Source: Lyophyllum atratum
Lineage: Eukaryota; Basidiomycota; Agaricomycetes; Agaricales; Lyophyllaceae
Reading direction: 5' to 3'
Assembly: GCA_014905825.1 (NCBI GenBank)
Contig: JACGCN010000038.1
Location: 428,353-492,352 of the forward strand
DNA: 64,000 bases
The stretch's first letter is position 1; each line of letters starts with the position of its first letter. The translations under genes were made by a program, and so were the position numbers. This document shows, one piece after another, positions 11,301 through 22,845 of the stretch. The notes below the pieces were generated by a model. It was not told the DNA's origin. It ran no database searches and saw nothing but the letters and a program-made list of their open reading frames with translations.

Positions 11301-14287
11301 GGTGCCACTCTTTGTCTCCGTGGCAAGACGTCCAAGGAATGGCGCGCCGTGATGAAAACAGTGGACGTCGTAGTCGCAACTCCGTCAATGCTCGCCCCCC
11401 ATGATCCTGCTGAGAATCAGAGGATCAAAGTAGTTGCCGTTGCTGGCGAACCTTGCCCCAAGGGTGGGCATCTTTTATACACTATCTAAATTTTCTTCGC
11501 TCACGTTCGATATTCGTAGCTCTCGCTGATAAGTGGGCTCAAACAGTATCATTCTACAACTGTTGCGGTCCCACTGAGGTTGGCCGAATCTTTGAATCTA
11601 CACATCGTCTCCTTGACTGATTTTATTGGCAGATCACGATTGTGAACACAATGCACTTACACTCCCCAGGCTTTCAGCTTGGAATCGGTGGCCCAACTCC
11701 CAACAACACAGTCTACGTGTTGAATGAAAACATGAAGCCTGTCAAGGTTGGAGATATGGGTATCATGTGGGCTGGTGGAGCAGGTATCACTAGAGGATAC
11801 CTAAACCTGCCTGACAAGACGAGCGAAAAGTACCAGCGCGATCCTTTCCTGGACGATGGGTGGGTAGTTGTTGTTCGCATTTATAATACGATGCTAACTC
11901 CTTCTCCTTAGCTCGTACATGTTCAACACTGGCGATCTAGGGTAAACTTGTGTTCATTCCAATAACCATGACAATCGCTGACATAACATCGTAGCCGTTG
12001 GCTCCCAAACGGAGATTTAGAGCACCTCGGCAGAGTCGACCATCAGGTCAAAGTCAAGGTGAGTTCAAGGATGGGCCTCATTCCTGTTCCGATGCTTACC
12101 TTCAAAAGGGTTTCCGAGTGGAACTGGATGGCGTAGCAGCCGCTATGGAGGTATATCGCGATGTCCACCATCCCTTTATTCTCACTTACACCTGTTTTAT
12201 AGTCGACTGCTGGAGTCAAAGTAGCCACTGCCATTCTGATTGCCGGAGAGCTTTGGGGCTTCTTCTCGCCGAAGTCAGTGTCAGAGGAAGACGTCAAGGC
12301 TGCAACTTCCCGTGTTCAGCCTCATTACGCTGTACCGACTCATTATGTGGCTGTTGACAAGTTCCCAGAGACAGCGTAAGTTTTCAAGCATTCTGTGTCT
12401 TGGCTAAAACCTAATTAAGTTTCCACAGAAACGGCAAATCAGACAAGCGGGCTTTGGAAGCGCTAGCCCGGGAATCGATCCAAGCTAAAAAGGCGGTTGC
12501 TGCCCCTGAGCCTGCCATGGTTCAACATGCGACCGCGGTCAGCGAGAAACCTGCCTCACAAGAAAAGGATTTCAACAAGTCCACTGTTTCTGTTACAACT
12601 ATCGATTCTGCAAAGACCGTCACAGCTGCGGCTCCTACACCGGGCACGACCCTGGTCAGTCTTCCGCTGGAGAAGAAGATCGAGCCATCTGCCCTAGAGG
12701 GTCAGACCTCGATCTGGGCCGGTTACGAGCAAGACGTATTGCCCGATAAAACTGAAGGGCGAATTGTCCGCAACCTCCGCCACCAGATTTTCTACCTCTA
12801 TCGCCGCTTGTTCGGCATAGTGTTCATCGTCAACCTCGGTCTGTTCATCTGGTATGCAGCTAAAGGCGCGAACGCCAAAGAAATCGGTCTGGTGGTTGTT
12901 GGAAACCTTTTTGGCGCTATCATGATGCGACAAGACTACGTCATCGATGCCTTCTTCGTCGTCTGCACCTCCCTTTCCAACACCTGGCCTCTTTGGATTC
13001 GCCGAATCGCTGCTCGAGTATATCACATCGGAGGGCTGCACTCGGGAGCTGGAGCTTCTGGCACTCTCTGGTTAATCCTTTTCTCTGTCCAAGCTACCAG
13101 GGAGGTTGTAGCCGGTGTTGGAGTGAGTTTCTTCTTGTATACGCATCGACGTTAGGACTAATATGGACCACGATAGACATCTGGAGCAACCTTGGCTATC
13201 ACCTACATCATTCTTACACTTCTGCTTATGATCCTGTTATTCGCCCATCCCACCCTACGCAGGAAGTTCCACGACAGCTTTGAAGTAGTTCACCGTTTCC
13301 TTGGATGGAGTGCTACGGGGCTTGTCTGGATTCAGGTTGGTGGCCCTAATCCAATATTTGTGCAAGAGTGTGCTAATAGTCTGCATAAGATCGTTCTTCT
13401 CACCAATGATTATCGTGGCGCGGTGCCTCTCCACACCGCTTTGCTTCACTCCGCTCCTCTCTGGCTCATCGCCGTTGCAACTCGTAAGTTCCTAAGCTAA
13501 CGTTAGCAATCGTCTATTCACATATCACGTGCAGTTTCATTGGCTCTTCCCTGGATGAGACTAAAGAAGGTACCTGTGCGCTGCGAAAAGCTTTCGAATC
13601 ACGCTGTGCGGATGTATTTCGACTATGGTACGCCTGCTCTCAATATTTTAGAAGCCCTTTCTGACACTTTCAAAGCCACCCCTGGGTCAGGAAGCTTTGT
13701 CCGCTTATCAGACTCTCCTATGTCGGAATGGCACGGTTTTGCTACCATGCCCGAGCCTGGTAAAAGGGGATTCTCGCTGGTGGTCAGCAGAGCTGGAGAC
13801 TGGACAACCAAGATGATCGCAAAGCCCCCGACACACATCTGGAAACGTGGAATCCCAACGTACGGTGTCATGAAAATTGCGCCTTTGTTCCGTCGCCTGG
13901 TCGTCGTCGCCACCGGCTCGGGAATCGGCCCTTGCACCGCAGCCATTTTGGAGAAGAGAATTCCCATCCGTGTTCTTTGGACAGCTCCTAATGTCCGAGA
14001 GACATTCGGGGACAAACTTGTTGACACAATTCTGGAGGCAAATCCCGATTCCGTCATCTATAGTACGCTACTTTCTTCTTCCTTCGTCTGTCAGTTCACT
14101 CAGCGGGTGTTGCACAGATACTCGTCAGCACGGCAAACCTGATATGGTCAAACTGACATATCGCCTGGTGAAAGAGTTCAATGCCGAAGCAGTGGTCATC
14201 ATCTCCAACCAGACATTGACTGAGAAAGTCGTGTACGGGATGATGAGCAGAGGTATCCCCGCGTTCGGCGCCATCTGGGACTCATAG
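8376..14287 (+). CDS. A-A-TmpA: tandem adenylation domains fused to a ferric-reductase-like membrane flavoprotein
   Basis: Twenty-five exons can be joined without a stop from ATG 8376 to TAG 14287; they sum to 4650 nt, 1549 residues. A1 occupies about residues 1-520 and A2 about 523-1020. Both have full core motifs (SGTTGVPKG, SFDMAAW, NCCGPTE, FNTGDLG, GRVDHQVKVKG, NGKSDKRAL) and neither is followed by a phosphopantetheine carrier motif. The join is inside one exon (10392-11083): A10 of A1 runs through a short linker into KAFKQELIQHLSDMDKQLF, which matches the N-terminus of A1 (KVFKQDLLQNLSQVDRQLF) but lacks its own ATG. Next come a linker, the polytopic membrane region (about 1100-1330) and the FAD/NAD(P) reductase unit ending GAIWDS. 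The alternative, two separate genes, would need a second start that I do not see. A two-module A protein without carriers is unusual. Confidence 0.85.
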
Positions 14288-14631
14288 ATCCCAGATGAAA
14301 TATCAGTACTAATCACGTTGTAACAACGCAAGCATATTTCACTTTCCTTTTCCGAACCATTAGTACAGCTTCACAATCATCCACATCTATACTTTATCTC
14401 TTCTTATTATCTATCCGAGGGTCCCTGGCTAGTACAGTGTAGTAATTAACAGAATGAGTCGTGACTATCTGGACTCCTGAATCAATACAAGTGTTTTTAT
14501 CTCATCCTTTTGGTCGATACAATTCAACATGAGCAAATACAACAGACGCGCTTCAAGCCCTTTGTCGGCACCCATCCCAGATGCATTAATATTCAACGCG
14601 CTCCTGAGCACCGAGCTCACATGCCATAGTA
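14288..14631. other. short intergenic spacer
   Basis: 3' flank of the A-A-TmpA gene and 5' flank of the dynactin p27 gene. No feature recognised. Confidence 0.5.
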
Positions 14632-15372
14632 ATGGCCCCAATGTAAAGTTTCTTCAGAACGTGTTCCTTCTGTAAGCTCACAAGAATTCTTCCAGACGCG
14701 ACAAGTACACAATCCATTCGAAGGCAGTTGTTTGCCAAGACGTTGAGCTCAAGGGCGATATCACGATTGGCTCAGGTCTTAATGCTAGTAATTTCTTCCC
14801 GAGCGGTCCTGATAGCGATTTTAGGAACCATCGTCCACCCAAAGGCAACTATATTTGCTATTGCGGGGCCAATCGTCATCGGCAGCGGCTGCATCATTGA
14901 GGAAGGAGCTATTATTGTCAACAGGTGTGTGGTTTTGCGTTTGGAATTTATTATGGTGGAATATATCATTGTCCAGGAGAAAGGAGGTTATGCGCATTGG
15001 TGATGATAACCTCTTCGAAATTGGATGTCGTGCGTCTACCACTTATGATATGCATAACTTTAAACACTCATAGCATCCGCAGGAATCGAATCACCAACAG
15101 TCGGTGATTCGAACACGATATCGACGCGCTCACGCGTCCACCACACCGTCCGAATAGCGTCCTTTTGTGTCGTTGGTGCAGGTTGTCTCCTGGTTCCAAC
15201 CGAAGATGAAGTTTTGGATGATCACACCGTCATTTACGGACCGGCAGCTGAGAGGAGAACGTGGAGTGGTAGAGGGAAGGTCCAGGAGATGGACTTGAGG
15301 AGAAAGCATGCAGAATACCTCAGAGAGATGCTGCCCAAATTCAACCGGCTGAGGCGCGGGGATGGCACGTAG
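14632..15372 (+). CDS. DCTN6: dynactin subunit p27 (DCTN6-like, left-handed beta-helix)
   Basis: Five exons (14632-14642, 14696-14775, 14825-14924, 14977-15029, 15083-15372) give 177 residues in frame. The hexapeptide-repeat core is clear: HSKAVVCQDVELKGDITIGS, then GTIVHPKATIFAIAGPIVIG, GSGCIIEEGAIIVNR, MRIGDDNLFEIGC, then VGDSNTIST. The C-terminal helix MDLRRKHAEYLREMLPKF is typical of the family. p27 sits with p25 in the pointed-end complex of dynactin, which adapts cytoplasmic dynein to cargo. The 11-nt first exon (MAP plus two bases) is the least certain part; it was chosen because it restores frame with good splice sites. The gene separates the A-A-TmpA gene from the stand-alone TmpA gene and is functionally unrelated to them. 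Confidence 0.82.
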
Positions 15373-16701
15373 CCTTGTGGCCTAGGTGTCTCTTCACCAT
15401 TTTTCTTCCATTCGTATGTTTGGATCGACTCTTCGAGACAGGACTGGGCCCTTCTTGACTTTGACTGGGTAATCGGACTTGCGCGAGGGTTGTTTGATTG
15501 CCCCGCTCACCGAGCCCTGAACCCAGACCTCCTTATGCCGTATGGCGGGAACCTCCAATGGCAACAGCTACAGCCCTCACTGTCTCAGCATAGGGCGAAT
15601 ATCCCGCGATCTTTTTTTGCTTCGGACGTATCATAGCGGCTACCAGATACCCGTTCTACATGAATTAAGAATTCACCCACGTTCCATACAAACACTACTT
15701 TGTCGATTTCGATTAGATTTCGATGGCGCTTGCTCGGCGGGCATATTGTCAGTGAAGCTCGTCGTTCTTTACGCGAAAACCTAGCCGCACGTCTCGCTAA
15801 CCTGATCTTCGCCTAGATCACTCCAGAACGTTTTTTTAGATGAGAGAACGCAAAATGGCGAAGCTGCAGATCTAGATCTGGAAGGAAGATAGTCCTGACA
15901 TGGTTTTCTCCAGTTAGCGCATCAGACAAGTAAATCGTTGGATTCCATAGCCCGCATTCCCTTGGAGGGGCAAGTCAATGGCACCGTGACGTCGGCGGGC
16001 GTATGGCAAAGATTAGATATGGCACGACACAAGTGCAAACATCATCGGCAGAGCATTGACGTTAGTAACGCTCGCGGACATCATCTCCGGGCCTTGTCTG
16101 TTGGAAACAAGGTAACGGGCAGGTAGGTGGGGCTTCCCCTCTTATTTTTGCTTGAGGTCAGTGGTTTTTGCAGCGTCTTCAAATCACGATGAAGTATCTC
16201 AGTTGACATCGTTCTATGTTCTCTTCCAGAGGTTCCTATATACATTGCCCGACATTGCAAACTGGTGAACAGGTTTCCAACTTCTTAGGTACCATGACGC
16301 ACCGCTCCGGCGGAATTTGGGCTGTAACTTGACAAGCTGATATCTTGACATCGAGTAATCCATCTAACCTGCGTTTAAATCACCCAGACTGACCTCATTT
16401 AGATCTTAGTCCCGTATCTGATCCGTGCGCATGTCAAGGACTTGCTCGTTTCTTGCCCTAAGCGCACAGTCTAAGGCGCGGAACAGAGGTGCCTGGGTAT
16501 CAGACCTTGCTATAATCTAAGCATGACGTGCCATGGAGTTTCAGGATACTCCCTTGGCGAAGCCACTTTGGCTGTCCGGCTGTTCTGGACCTCCAGAGCA
16601 ACCGTTGATTATTGCGATCCGCTCATGGCAGTCATCCACATCTTGAAGCCATAAAGTGGTCAAAGCAGCTCCGGCGCTAAATAAACCAATCCCCCACAGA
16701 C
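15373..16701. other. intergenic, no gene seen
   Basis: 1.3 kb with only short open frames of no recognisable character. Its right part must contain the promoter of the stand-alone TmpA-like gene. Confidence 0.45.
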
Positions 16702-18513
16702 ATGGCTCAACCTCAGAGCACACAAAATCCTTTCAAGGTCGGTGTCCCAGATGGCAAGCGTCATCCTTGGTCTAACAGTGTTCCAGGACCCCAGTATCAA
16801 GGATGAGAAGGGTACTATCAATCCACCCACCAGCAATGCACCAATGTCGATACCATCCCGCAATGCCACGCTGGTTAACGTTCCGCTCGAAAAGCAGGTT
16901 GAGCCCTCCGCCCTCGAAGGCCAGACTTCCATCTGGGCTGGCTACGAGCAGGACGTCCTCCCTCCAAAAGAGCATTCACGATGGCTGCGAAATCTCCGGC
17001 ATCAGATATTCTACCTCTACCGACGCCTGTTTGGTATCGTCTTCGTAATTAATCTAGGGATCTTGATCTCTGTTGCAGCCAACTTCAAAAACGTCAATGT
17101 AGCATACATTGGGAAGATTGTGGTTGGGAACCTTTTTGGGGCCATCATGATGCGACAAGACTACGTTATCGATGCCTTCTTCGTTGTTTGCACCTCCATT
17201 CCTCCAAGCTGGCCTCTTTGGATTCGCAGAATTGCCGCACGAGTATACCACATCGGTGGCTTGCATTCGGGAGCCGGAGCGTCGGGCACCATGTGGCTTA
17301 TCTTGTTTGCGGTCAAGGCCACTATAGAAGTGGCGCAGGGACACGGGGTAAGCTCAAAGAAAGCTTAGAAACGAAGGCAACTAAGCATCTAATATAACAG
17401 ACTTCCGGTTCAACACTGGTCGTGACCTATGTCATCCTCATCCTCCTACTCATGATTCTCATCTTCGCACACCCTCGGCTACGCCAAAAGTTCCATGATA
17501 GCTTCGAAGCCACACATCGTTTCCTCGGATGGAGTGCCACCGGTCTTGTATGGATTCAGGTCAGGCAACCATCTATTTAGTCCTGGCGGCCTTACTAACG
17601 CCCCTACCAGATCGTCCTTTTGACCAACGACTATCGCGGAGAGCAAAGCCTAAATAATGCGTTACTACATTCTGCGCCCCTCTGGTTGATCTTCGTGGCG
17701 ACTCGTGAGTACCTAATACGTCGGCATGCACCGTATGCTGATCCTATATTGCCCAGTTTCCTTGATACTTCCTTGGATCAGGCTGAAGAAAGTACCTGTA
17801 CGTTGCGAAAAGCTCTCGAATCACGCTGTACGGATGTACTTCGATTACGGTACGCCTGCTCTTGGCAGTCTCTGATGAGGATCCTTTCTGACACCATCGA
17901 ACAGCCACGCCGGGCTCAGGAAGCTTTGTCCGCTTATCCGACGCTCCCCTCACAGAATGGCACGGTTTCGCCACCATGCCCGAGCCTGGTAAAACTGGCT
18001 TCTCCCTGGTTGTTAGTAGAGCTGGAGACTGGACGACAAAGATGATTGCGAAGCCGCCAACACACATCTGGAAACGTGGAATTCCGACGTATGGAGTGAT
18101 GAAAATCGCGCCGATGTTCCGCAGGCTCGTCGTCGTTGCGACTGGCTCAGGAATTGGGCCTTGTACAGCGGCCATTATGGAGAAAAAAATTCCCATGCTT
18201 GTCCTCTGGACGGCTCCTAATGTTCGGGAGACGTTCGGCGATAAGCTTGTCGATTCCATTATCGAGGCCAACCCCAACGCGGTCATATATAGTCCGTGTC
18301 CTTGCTTGATCTTCCAGACTCATCGCCTGATCTTGCTTTTCAGATACTCGACAGCATGGAAAACCTGACATGGTTAAGCTCACGTATCGCCTGGTGAAAG
18401 AGTTCAATGCTGAAGCAGTGGTCATCATCTCCAACCAGACACTGACCGAAAAGGTCGTGTACGGAATGATGAGCCGAGGCATTCCTGCCTTCGGCGCCAT
18501 CTGGGACTCGTAA
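16702..18513 (+). CDS. stand-alone TmpA-like membrane flavoprotein (no A domain)
   Basis: Seven exons (16702-16737, 16802-17347, 17401-17559, 17611-17704, 17757-17849, 17905-18291, 18344-18513) give 494 residues. After a short N-terminus (MAQPQSTQNPFK, then a Pro/Ser-rich stretch) it aligns from VEPSALEGQTSIWAGYEQD onward with the C-terminal half of the A-TmpA proteins. It has the polytopic membrane region with GGLHSGAGASG and THRFLGW histidines, the FAD-type EWHGFATMPEPG, the ATGSGIGPCTAAI nucleotide motif and the GAIWDS end. The A domain is absent. The first intron (16738-16801) has a weak GTCGGT donor but a good TCTAAC branch site. Without that intron the start would be ATG 16751. This is the arrangement known for Aspergillus TmpA, described as a putative membrane flavoprotein affecting conidiation. 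Its electron donor and acceptor are unknown. Confidence 0.82.
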
Positions 18514-18779
18514 TACAGAATGAAAAGAGGAAATGAAAGTTACGATGGGTGGAGACATGGTAGCGTTATACTCAAGTATGAGATGGACGATCACGTACAA
18601 ATTCAGTCATAATAAATGTATTCCTATTTCGTTTTATCTTTACACGCGTTGTTGCGTCATTTACATCATGCCTGCATTAGGATGCGGCGTTATTTGTGCC
18701 TGATTGCCAGCGACGTCCTTCGAAAAGTTTGCCACTTTCATACTGGTACTTGCACCAGTACTCGTTGGACTCTTTTGCC

Positions 18780-19655
18780 ATGGAAGAGTCGGCCCCAAAT
18801 ACGGTCGTCCAAGGGACGTTGATTACATGCAAGTCCGTCTTCTATAGCTTGCTTGAGCACCCGAGGCGTGACTGACCGACCACTTTCACCAGCCGGAGTT
18901 TGTGCATTCGTCTCAGGACTATACGGAATTTCTAGGCGAAGTCCCCATTATGGACTCTTGGCAACTGCAGCCGCAGTGAACAGCGGAGTCACCGCTGTTA
19001 CATTCTTCAGTGCGCTCTCATCTGAGATGTCGAACAAGTGCCATGTCACTAATCACAACGTCGTCTAGGTCTTCGTGAATTCGTCATTAGCCCCCTTCTG
19101 GTACATACCCTTTCTTGGCCGCAGTACACACGGAGAAGGGTCGACCTTGGTATTAGCAAGCCATCTGACGCGCGTCTGGAGCCGCCAACGTGGTCGGACT
19201 TGCGGACACATAAAACGCTGGAGACGGGGATCAGTGGCGCTCTGACTGGCGGAATTCTACGGGGATGGAAATGTGCGTTGGGTGCTCGAAGACCTTAGAC
19301 CGTAGATCCTGATCTTACGAAATTCTTTTTTGCAGCCGGTCCACGGGCTATACTACCTGGTGCACTGACGATCGGTGCGCTCTGCACACTCTTGCAGATG
19401 GCGTACAACGAAGCGAGCATTACGAGACTGAGATACGTTTCCGGGTTGAACATGTCAACGTCAGCAACACCCGCAGCACCGCCTTCCAAACCTATGTTCG
19501 AACGGTTCTTGACCCTGTTTGGGGTACAACCAGTCACCGACGAGCAGTATATTGACAAGATGAAAAAGACGAGAGACGGTCATCTGAAGCGGATAGCGGA
19601 GCTGGAACAACAGCTTGCGTTGGAAAATACCAAAGAGGATACTAGTGCATCCTAG
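18780..19655 (+). CDS. Tim17-like mitochondrial membrane protein (hypothetical)
   Basis: Exons 18780-18867, 18893-19009, 19069-19272 and 19336-19655 sum to 242 residues in frame. The protein has glycine- and alanine-rich hydrophobic segments (GVCAFVSGLYGISRRS, YGLLATAAAVNSGVTAVTFF, AILPGALTIGALCTLLQMAY) and a charged coiled-coil tail (KTRDGHLKRIAELEQQLALE). This layout resembles small Tim17/22-like proteins of mitochondrial membranes found in fungi. No precise ortholog is recognised. The first intron in this model is only 25 nt. If that is rejected, the 5' end must be rebuilt, but the frames on both sides fit exactly. Confidence is good for the exons from 18893 on and modest for the start. 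Confidence 0.6.
18868..18892 (+). other. candidate ultra-short (25-nt) intron
   Basis: GTGACTGACC...TTTCACCAG: GT donor, CTGAC branch-like element and CAG acceptor within 25 nt. Removing it joins LLEHPR to GVCAFVSG in frame and avoids a stop. Other introns here are 48-65 nt. Confidence 0.35.
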
Positions 19656-19713
19656 CGATGTTTATTAGATCAGGATTGTTTTTTGGTGGATGGTATACTA
19701 TGTGGCGCATAAT

Positions 19714-21147
19714 TCACGATGTTGTTCTGTTTTCTTGTTTCCATATTTCGAAGACCCCATTGCCATCAGCAGTAAGCCCGCCCACTATAACTTTTTTGTC
19801 ACCGACAGTGAGGGCATTGACCTTCTTGACGCTCTGTGCTTCTTGTTGCCAGACTTTATCCAAGACGATGCTGCCCTCGTCTTCATCAAAGGTAACTTCG
19901 TACCGAATCATCACCCCCAGCAAAGTCGAGACAGTCAGCATTACCGACTCATCAAAAACCCTGGTATACAGGTGTGAGGAGAGGTTTCGAGCAAAAGATA
20001 CGGAGGCGTACAAGGCAACGATTGGGCCTTCAGCGATTTTGATGATAACTTCTTCTTCCTCGTCAAGGCCTTCCCATTTCTTGCTTCGTTTCTTTTTACC
20101 ACCCCTGGGTTTCGCTGGCTTGTAGCCTCCACAACCTATTAATAATCGACCGTCAGCGGTCCCCGCCGCTATGATGCCTGTTGAGGATATCGCAGTCGAC
20201 ATGACAAAAGGCGGAGATAGTGCCATCCCACCCGCGACCGTGTACGAAGCTGGAAGGTTGAATTATAGCATGAATCGAATTAGGTTTAGCTAAGATGGAG
20301 GCTACTCACGAATTTTACGTGTGGACAGGAGCTTCCCCTCATGGAAGTCATAATGCCGGAGTGCAGTATCATACCCACCGCTCACGATTTCTCGTGGCCG
20401 GTCAGGAATGAACTTGACAGAGCCGCACACCTGGGCGCAGAAAGCTCATTAGAGGACAATATTGGACAGGTGTAGACATATGTTACACTCTCGTGTTTCG
20501 ATTTCATCCTCGAAACGACCTTTGTCGATATATCCACGACTCCAATGACACCCGAGTCCATACTGAATGCAAGGTGCGTTCTATTGGAATTAAGCGCCAG
20601 CTGACTGATTTCGCTCAGTTTCTCGGCGCAGTATAGAGCGTAGGTCTCGCACCTCGTTTAAAACGTCGGGTTCCTGGCTCGAAGCGCTGAGATCGATGAC
20701 GGAAAGCGCGTCGTCCGCGGTCTGAATCATCTTTGGGGAGTCCATCTGGAATTGTAGAATCTGTGCAAGGATTGTATATATATTAGAGAAGGTAGCATTT
20801 GAGATTGTAGTACCCAAACGTACGCGACTCCCGGAAGCTAGCCAGGCATCTCGGAGCTCCGATCCAGGTCTCTTCATGCAAATAATGGAGGAGACTTCTG
20901 CGCCTAATGCACGCACTGCCTTGATTACCTTGAAGGATGACAAGTCATACACGCGAAGGGAGCCGTCGTCTGAGGGGGTTCATCAACTTGAGGTCGAACG
21001 CAGGTTGACTTCAACGACTGTACCTGAACCTGCGTACAGATGCCCAGCGTGGCCAAACGCAAGAGACGAGATGTGTGCAGGAGTCTTTAGAGTGCGTTGG
21101 ATCGAGTACCATTCGTTTGGCTCGAACGGCTCTGAAGTGTGGACCAT
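19714..21147 (-). CDS. WD40-repeat protein, WDR53-like
   Basis: Minus-strand gene with ATG at 21147 (MVHTSEPFEPNEWYSI) and several introns. WD-like units can be read: HISSLAFGHAGHLYAGS, SSFKVIKAVRALGAEVSSI, GSVKFIPDRPREIVSGGYDT, and near the end VNALTVGDKKVIVGGLTADG. A basic patch (KPRGGKKKRSKKWEG) is followed by an acidic one (EEEEVI), which may be a nuclear signal. The last exon, ending IWKQENRTTS, runs 20226-19714. The overall plan fits WDR53-type propellers, candidate substrate receptors of Cul4-DDB1 ligases, but that assignment is by resemblance only. It is transcribed towards the Tim17-like gene; the two 3' ends are about 60 bases apart. Confidence 0.65.
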
Positions 21148-21666
21148 GGTGGGTGTCCGAAAGAAACTTCGGGAGCGCGTTTTCGTTATGTAACATATGT
21201 AACCCTTCCAATTGTTGACAGTTTGCTAAATCTAATATATTCTTTGCTTTACTTCTCTTTACTTCTTCTACAACTAGGCGTCCGTGCTACCGAGATACCC
21301 TCCCCCAAGGAAACAGCAGAGCATTTAGAGTTCCGTGCCCAACCTGGAAAAAAAGAGAGAGAGAGCGCAAAAGATATCAATAATCCATCCGCAACCTTAT
21401 TTGGATGACGAGGAGATAGATGAGAAATATGGTATAGTGAAGGCGGTCACAAGGACCAGGCAGGCTATAACGATAACTGGGGTATATGACGTATCTGAAT
21501 GTTTTTGGGATGTGGTCCGTTTGCCAGGCCGTGGTTTAGGGGAAGGTGTGTATATACGTTCATATTCGATGAGCTGAACGTACCCAATGGATTTGAATCC
21601 GTGAATACTGCAGTAGTGCAGGGTGGTTAGAGTTTTGAAAGGGTCTGAAACCGAAAGGGGTACTGA

Positions 21667-22845
21667 CTAGTATCCTTCGAGATTCCGTTTGATCTCGTCT
21701 TCCATGCCAGTAGGGACGTCCGAAAGGGAAAACTTAACACGAGTGGAGTCCGACGATTGGTCAAGTGTGGTGGTGAGGGTCCCAGTGTGTCCTAAACAAG
21801 CGCCGATTAATTGCATCCGCGATTCAAAATGCTCAGGCGCTGTGTACCTTCAGGCCATGTGGGGCTCTGCAAAGCCCATGTTTGGACGATCTCACGAGGG
21901 GGTGTCAGAGACACATATTTACCCTTGACACCACCACCGAAAAGAGAATATTCGCCTCCTGGCTGAGGCACCGACTATCCGAGATCATGGAGATCAGCTT
22001 CAAGTTTCGTAGTGAGTCCGCGAACGCCTACCTTAGCAGGAGCACGGGTCCAGATAGGGATCCTCTTTTCGTCAGTAAGCAGGCTGAACAGGTCGTCCGC
22101 AGAAGCCTGGAAGTTAGCTTCCACTGTGATGACTGTGGTGTTGAACGCTTTGGTGTCAGGTTTCTTCGCTGGGACTGGCGCGAATGTCGAGGTAGAGGCG
22201 GCTCCGGGGACAGGGGAGCTGACAGATGCAGGTGACGGGGTACCGGCGCGGCTGGGGTCTTGGCTAATGGTGAGATCTCTGCCATGTGTCTCGATGAGAG
22301 CGACCGGGAATTCTGCGAACTTCGCCTCCAGAGCGGTGGGGAGGCGAGACCTTGCGACGCCAAACAGGGATTCGACTTCGGGTGTCCGATCGGTGCTGAG
22401 GGTCCAGTTATACTATGAGAAGAAGTTCAACATTCAGTCGATGACGAGAACGGAAGTATCACTCACAAGGTAGTCGGAGAGACCATCGAGAGTAATTTCG
22501 TGTGATACCTCTGGAATCGTAAGTGTTCCCTTAACTTCTGTTCCGTCGCTCGCCGTGCCTTCCCAGTTGAGGACAATCTTGCAATCGTAGATGGTGATCA
22601 ACCTATACACGTAGGTCGCCTCAGAACTAAGCCAACCGCGTTGCATGCCCCACGTACTTCGACTTCCGTTGTCCGAGCTCCATATCTCCCTCCACCTCCG
22701 TGACTTGCGAGATTCTAACGACCTCGCCTTCCTTGTCACCCTTGACGGTGATCGCGGCGAGCTCGCGTTCGAACCATTCGGTACCCCAACGCGTGACGTT
22801 CTTGTTTTTCCAGTGCCAATTTGCAGTAGACGGGGGAAGAGCCAT
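21667..22845 (-). CDS. AHA1: AHA1, activator of Hsp90 ATPase
   Basis: Starts at ATG 22845 with NWHWKNKNVTRWGTEWFERE, the hallmark N-terminal Aha1 motif (NxNxWHWxxK/RWxxxW). It continues IYDCKIVLNWEG, GTLTIPEVSHEITLDGLSDY and WTLSTDRTPEVESLF. A Ser/Pro/Ala-rich linker leads to the C-terminal START-like AHSA1 domain (TTVITVEANFQASADDLFSL, IVQTWALQSPTWPEG, STRVKFSLSDVPTGMEDEIK), with the stop at 21667-21669. At least four exons are needed. AHA1 binds the middle domain of cytosolic Hsp90 and stimulates its ATPase. Both domains are present, so this is the full-length form. Confidence 0.9.
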
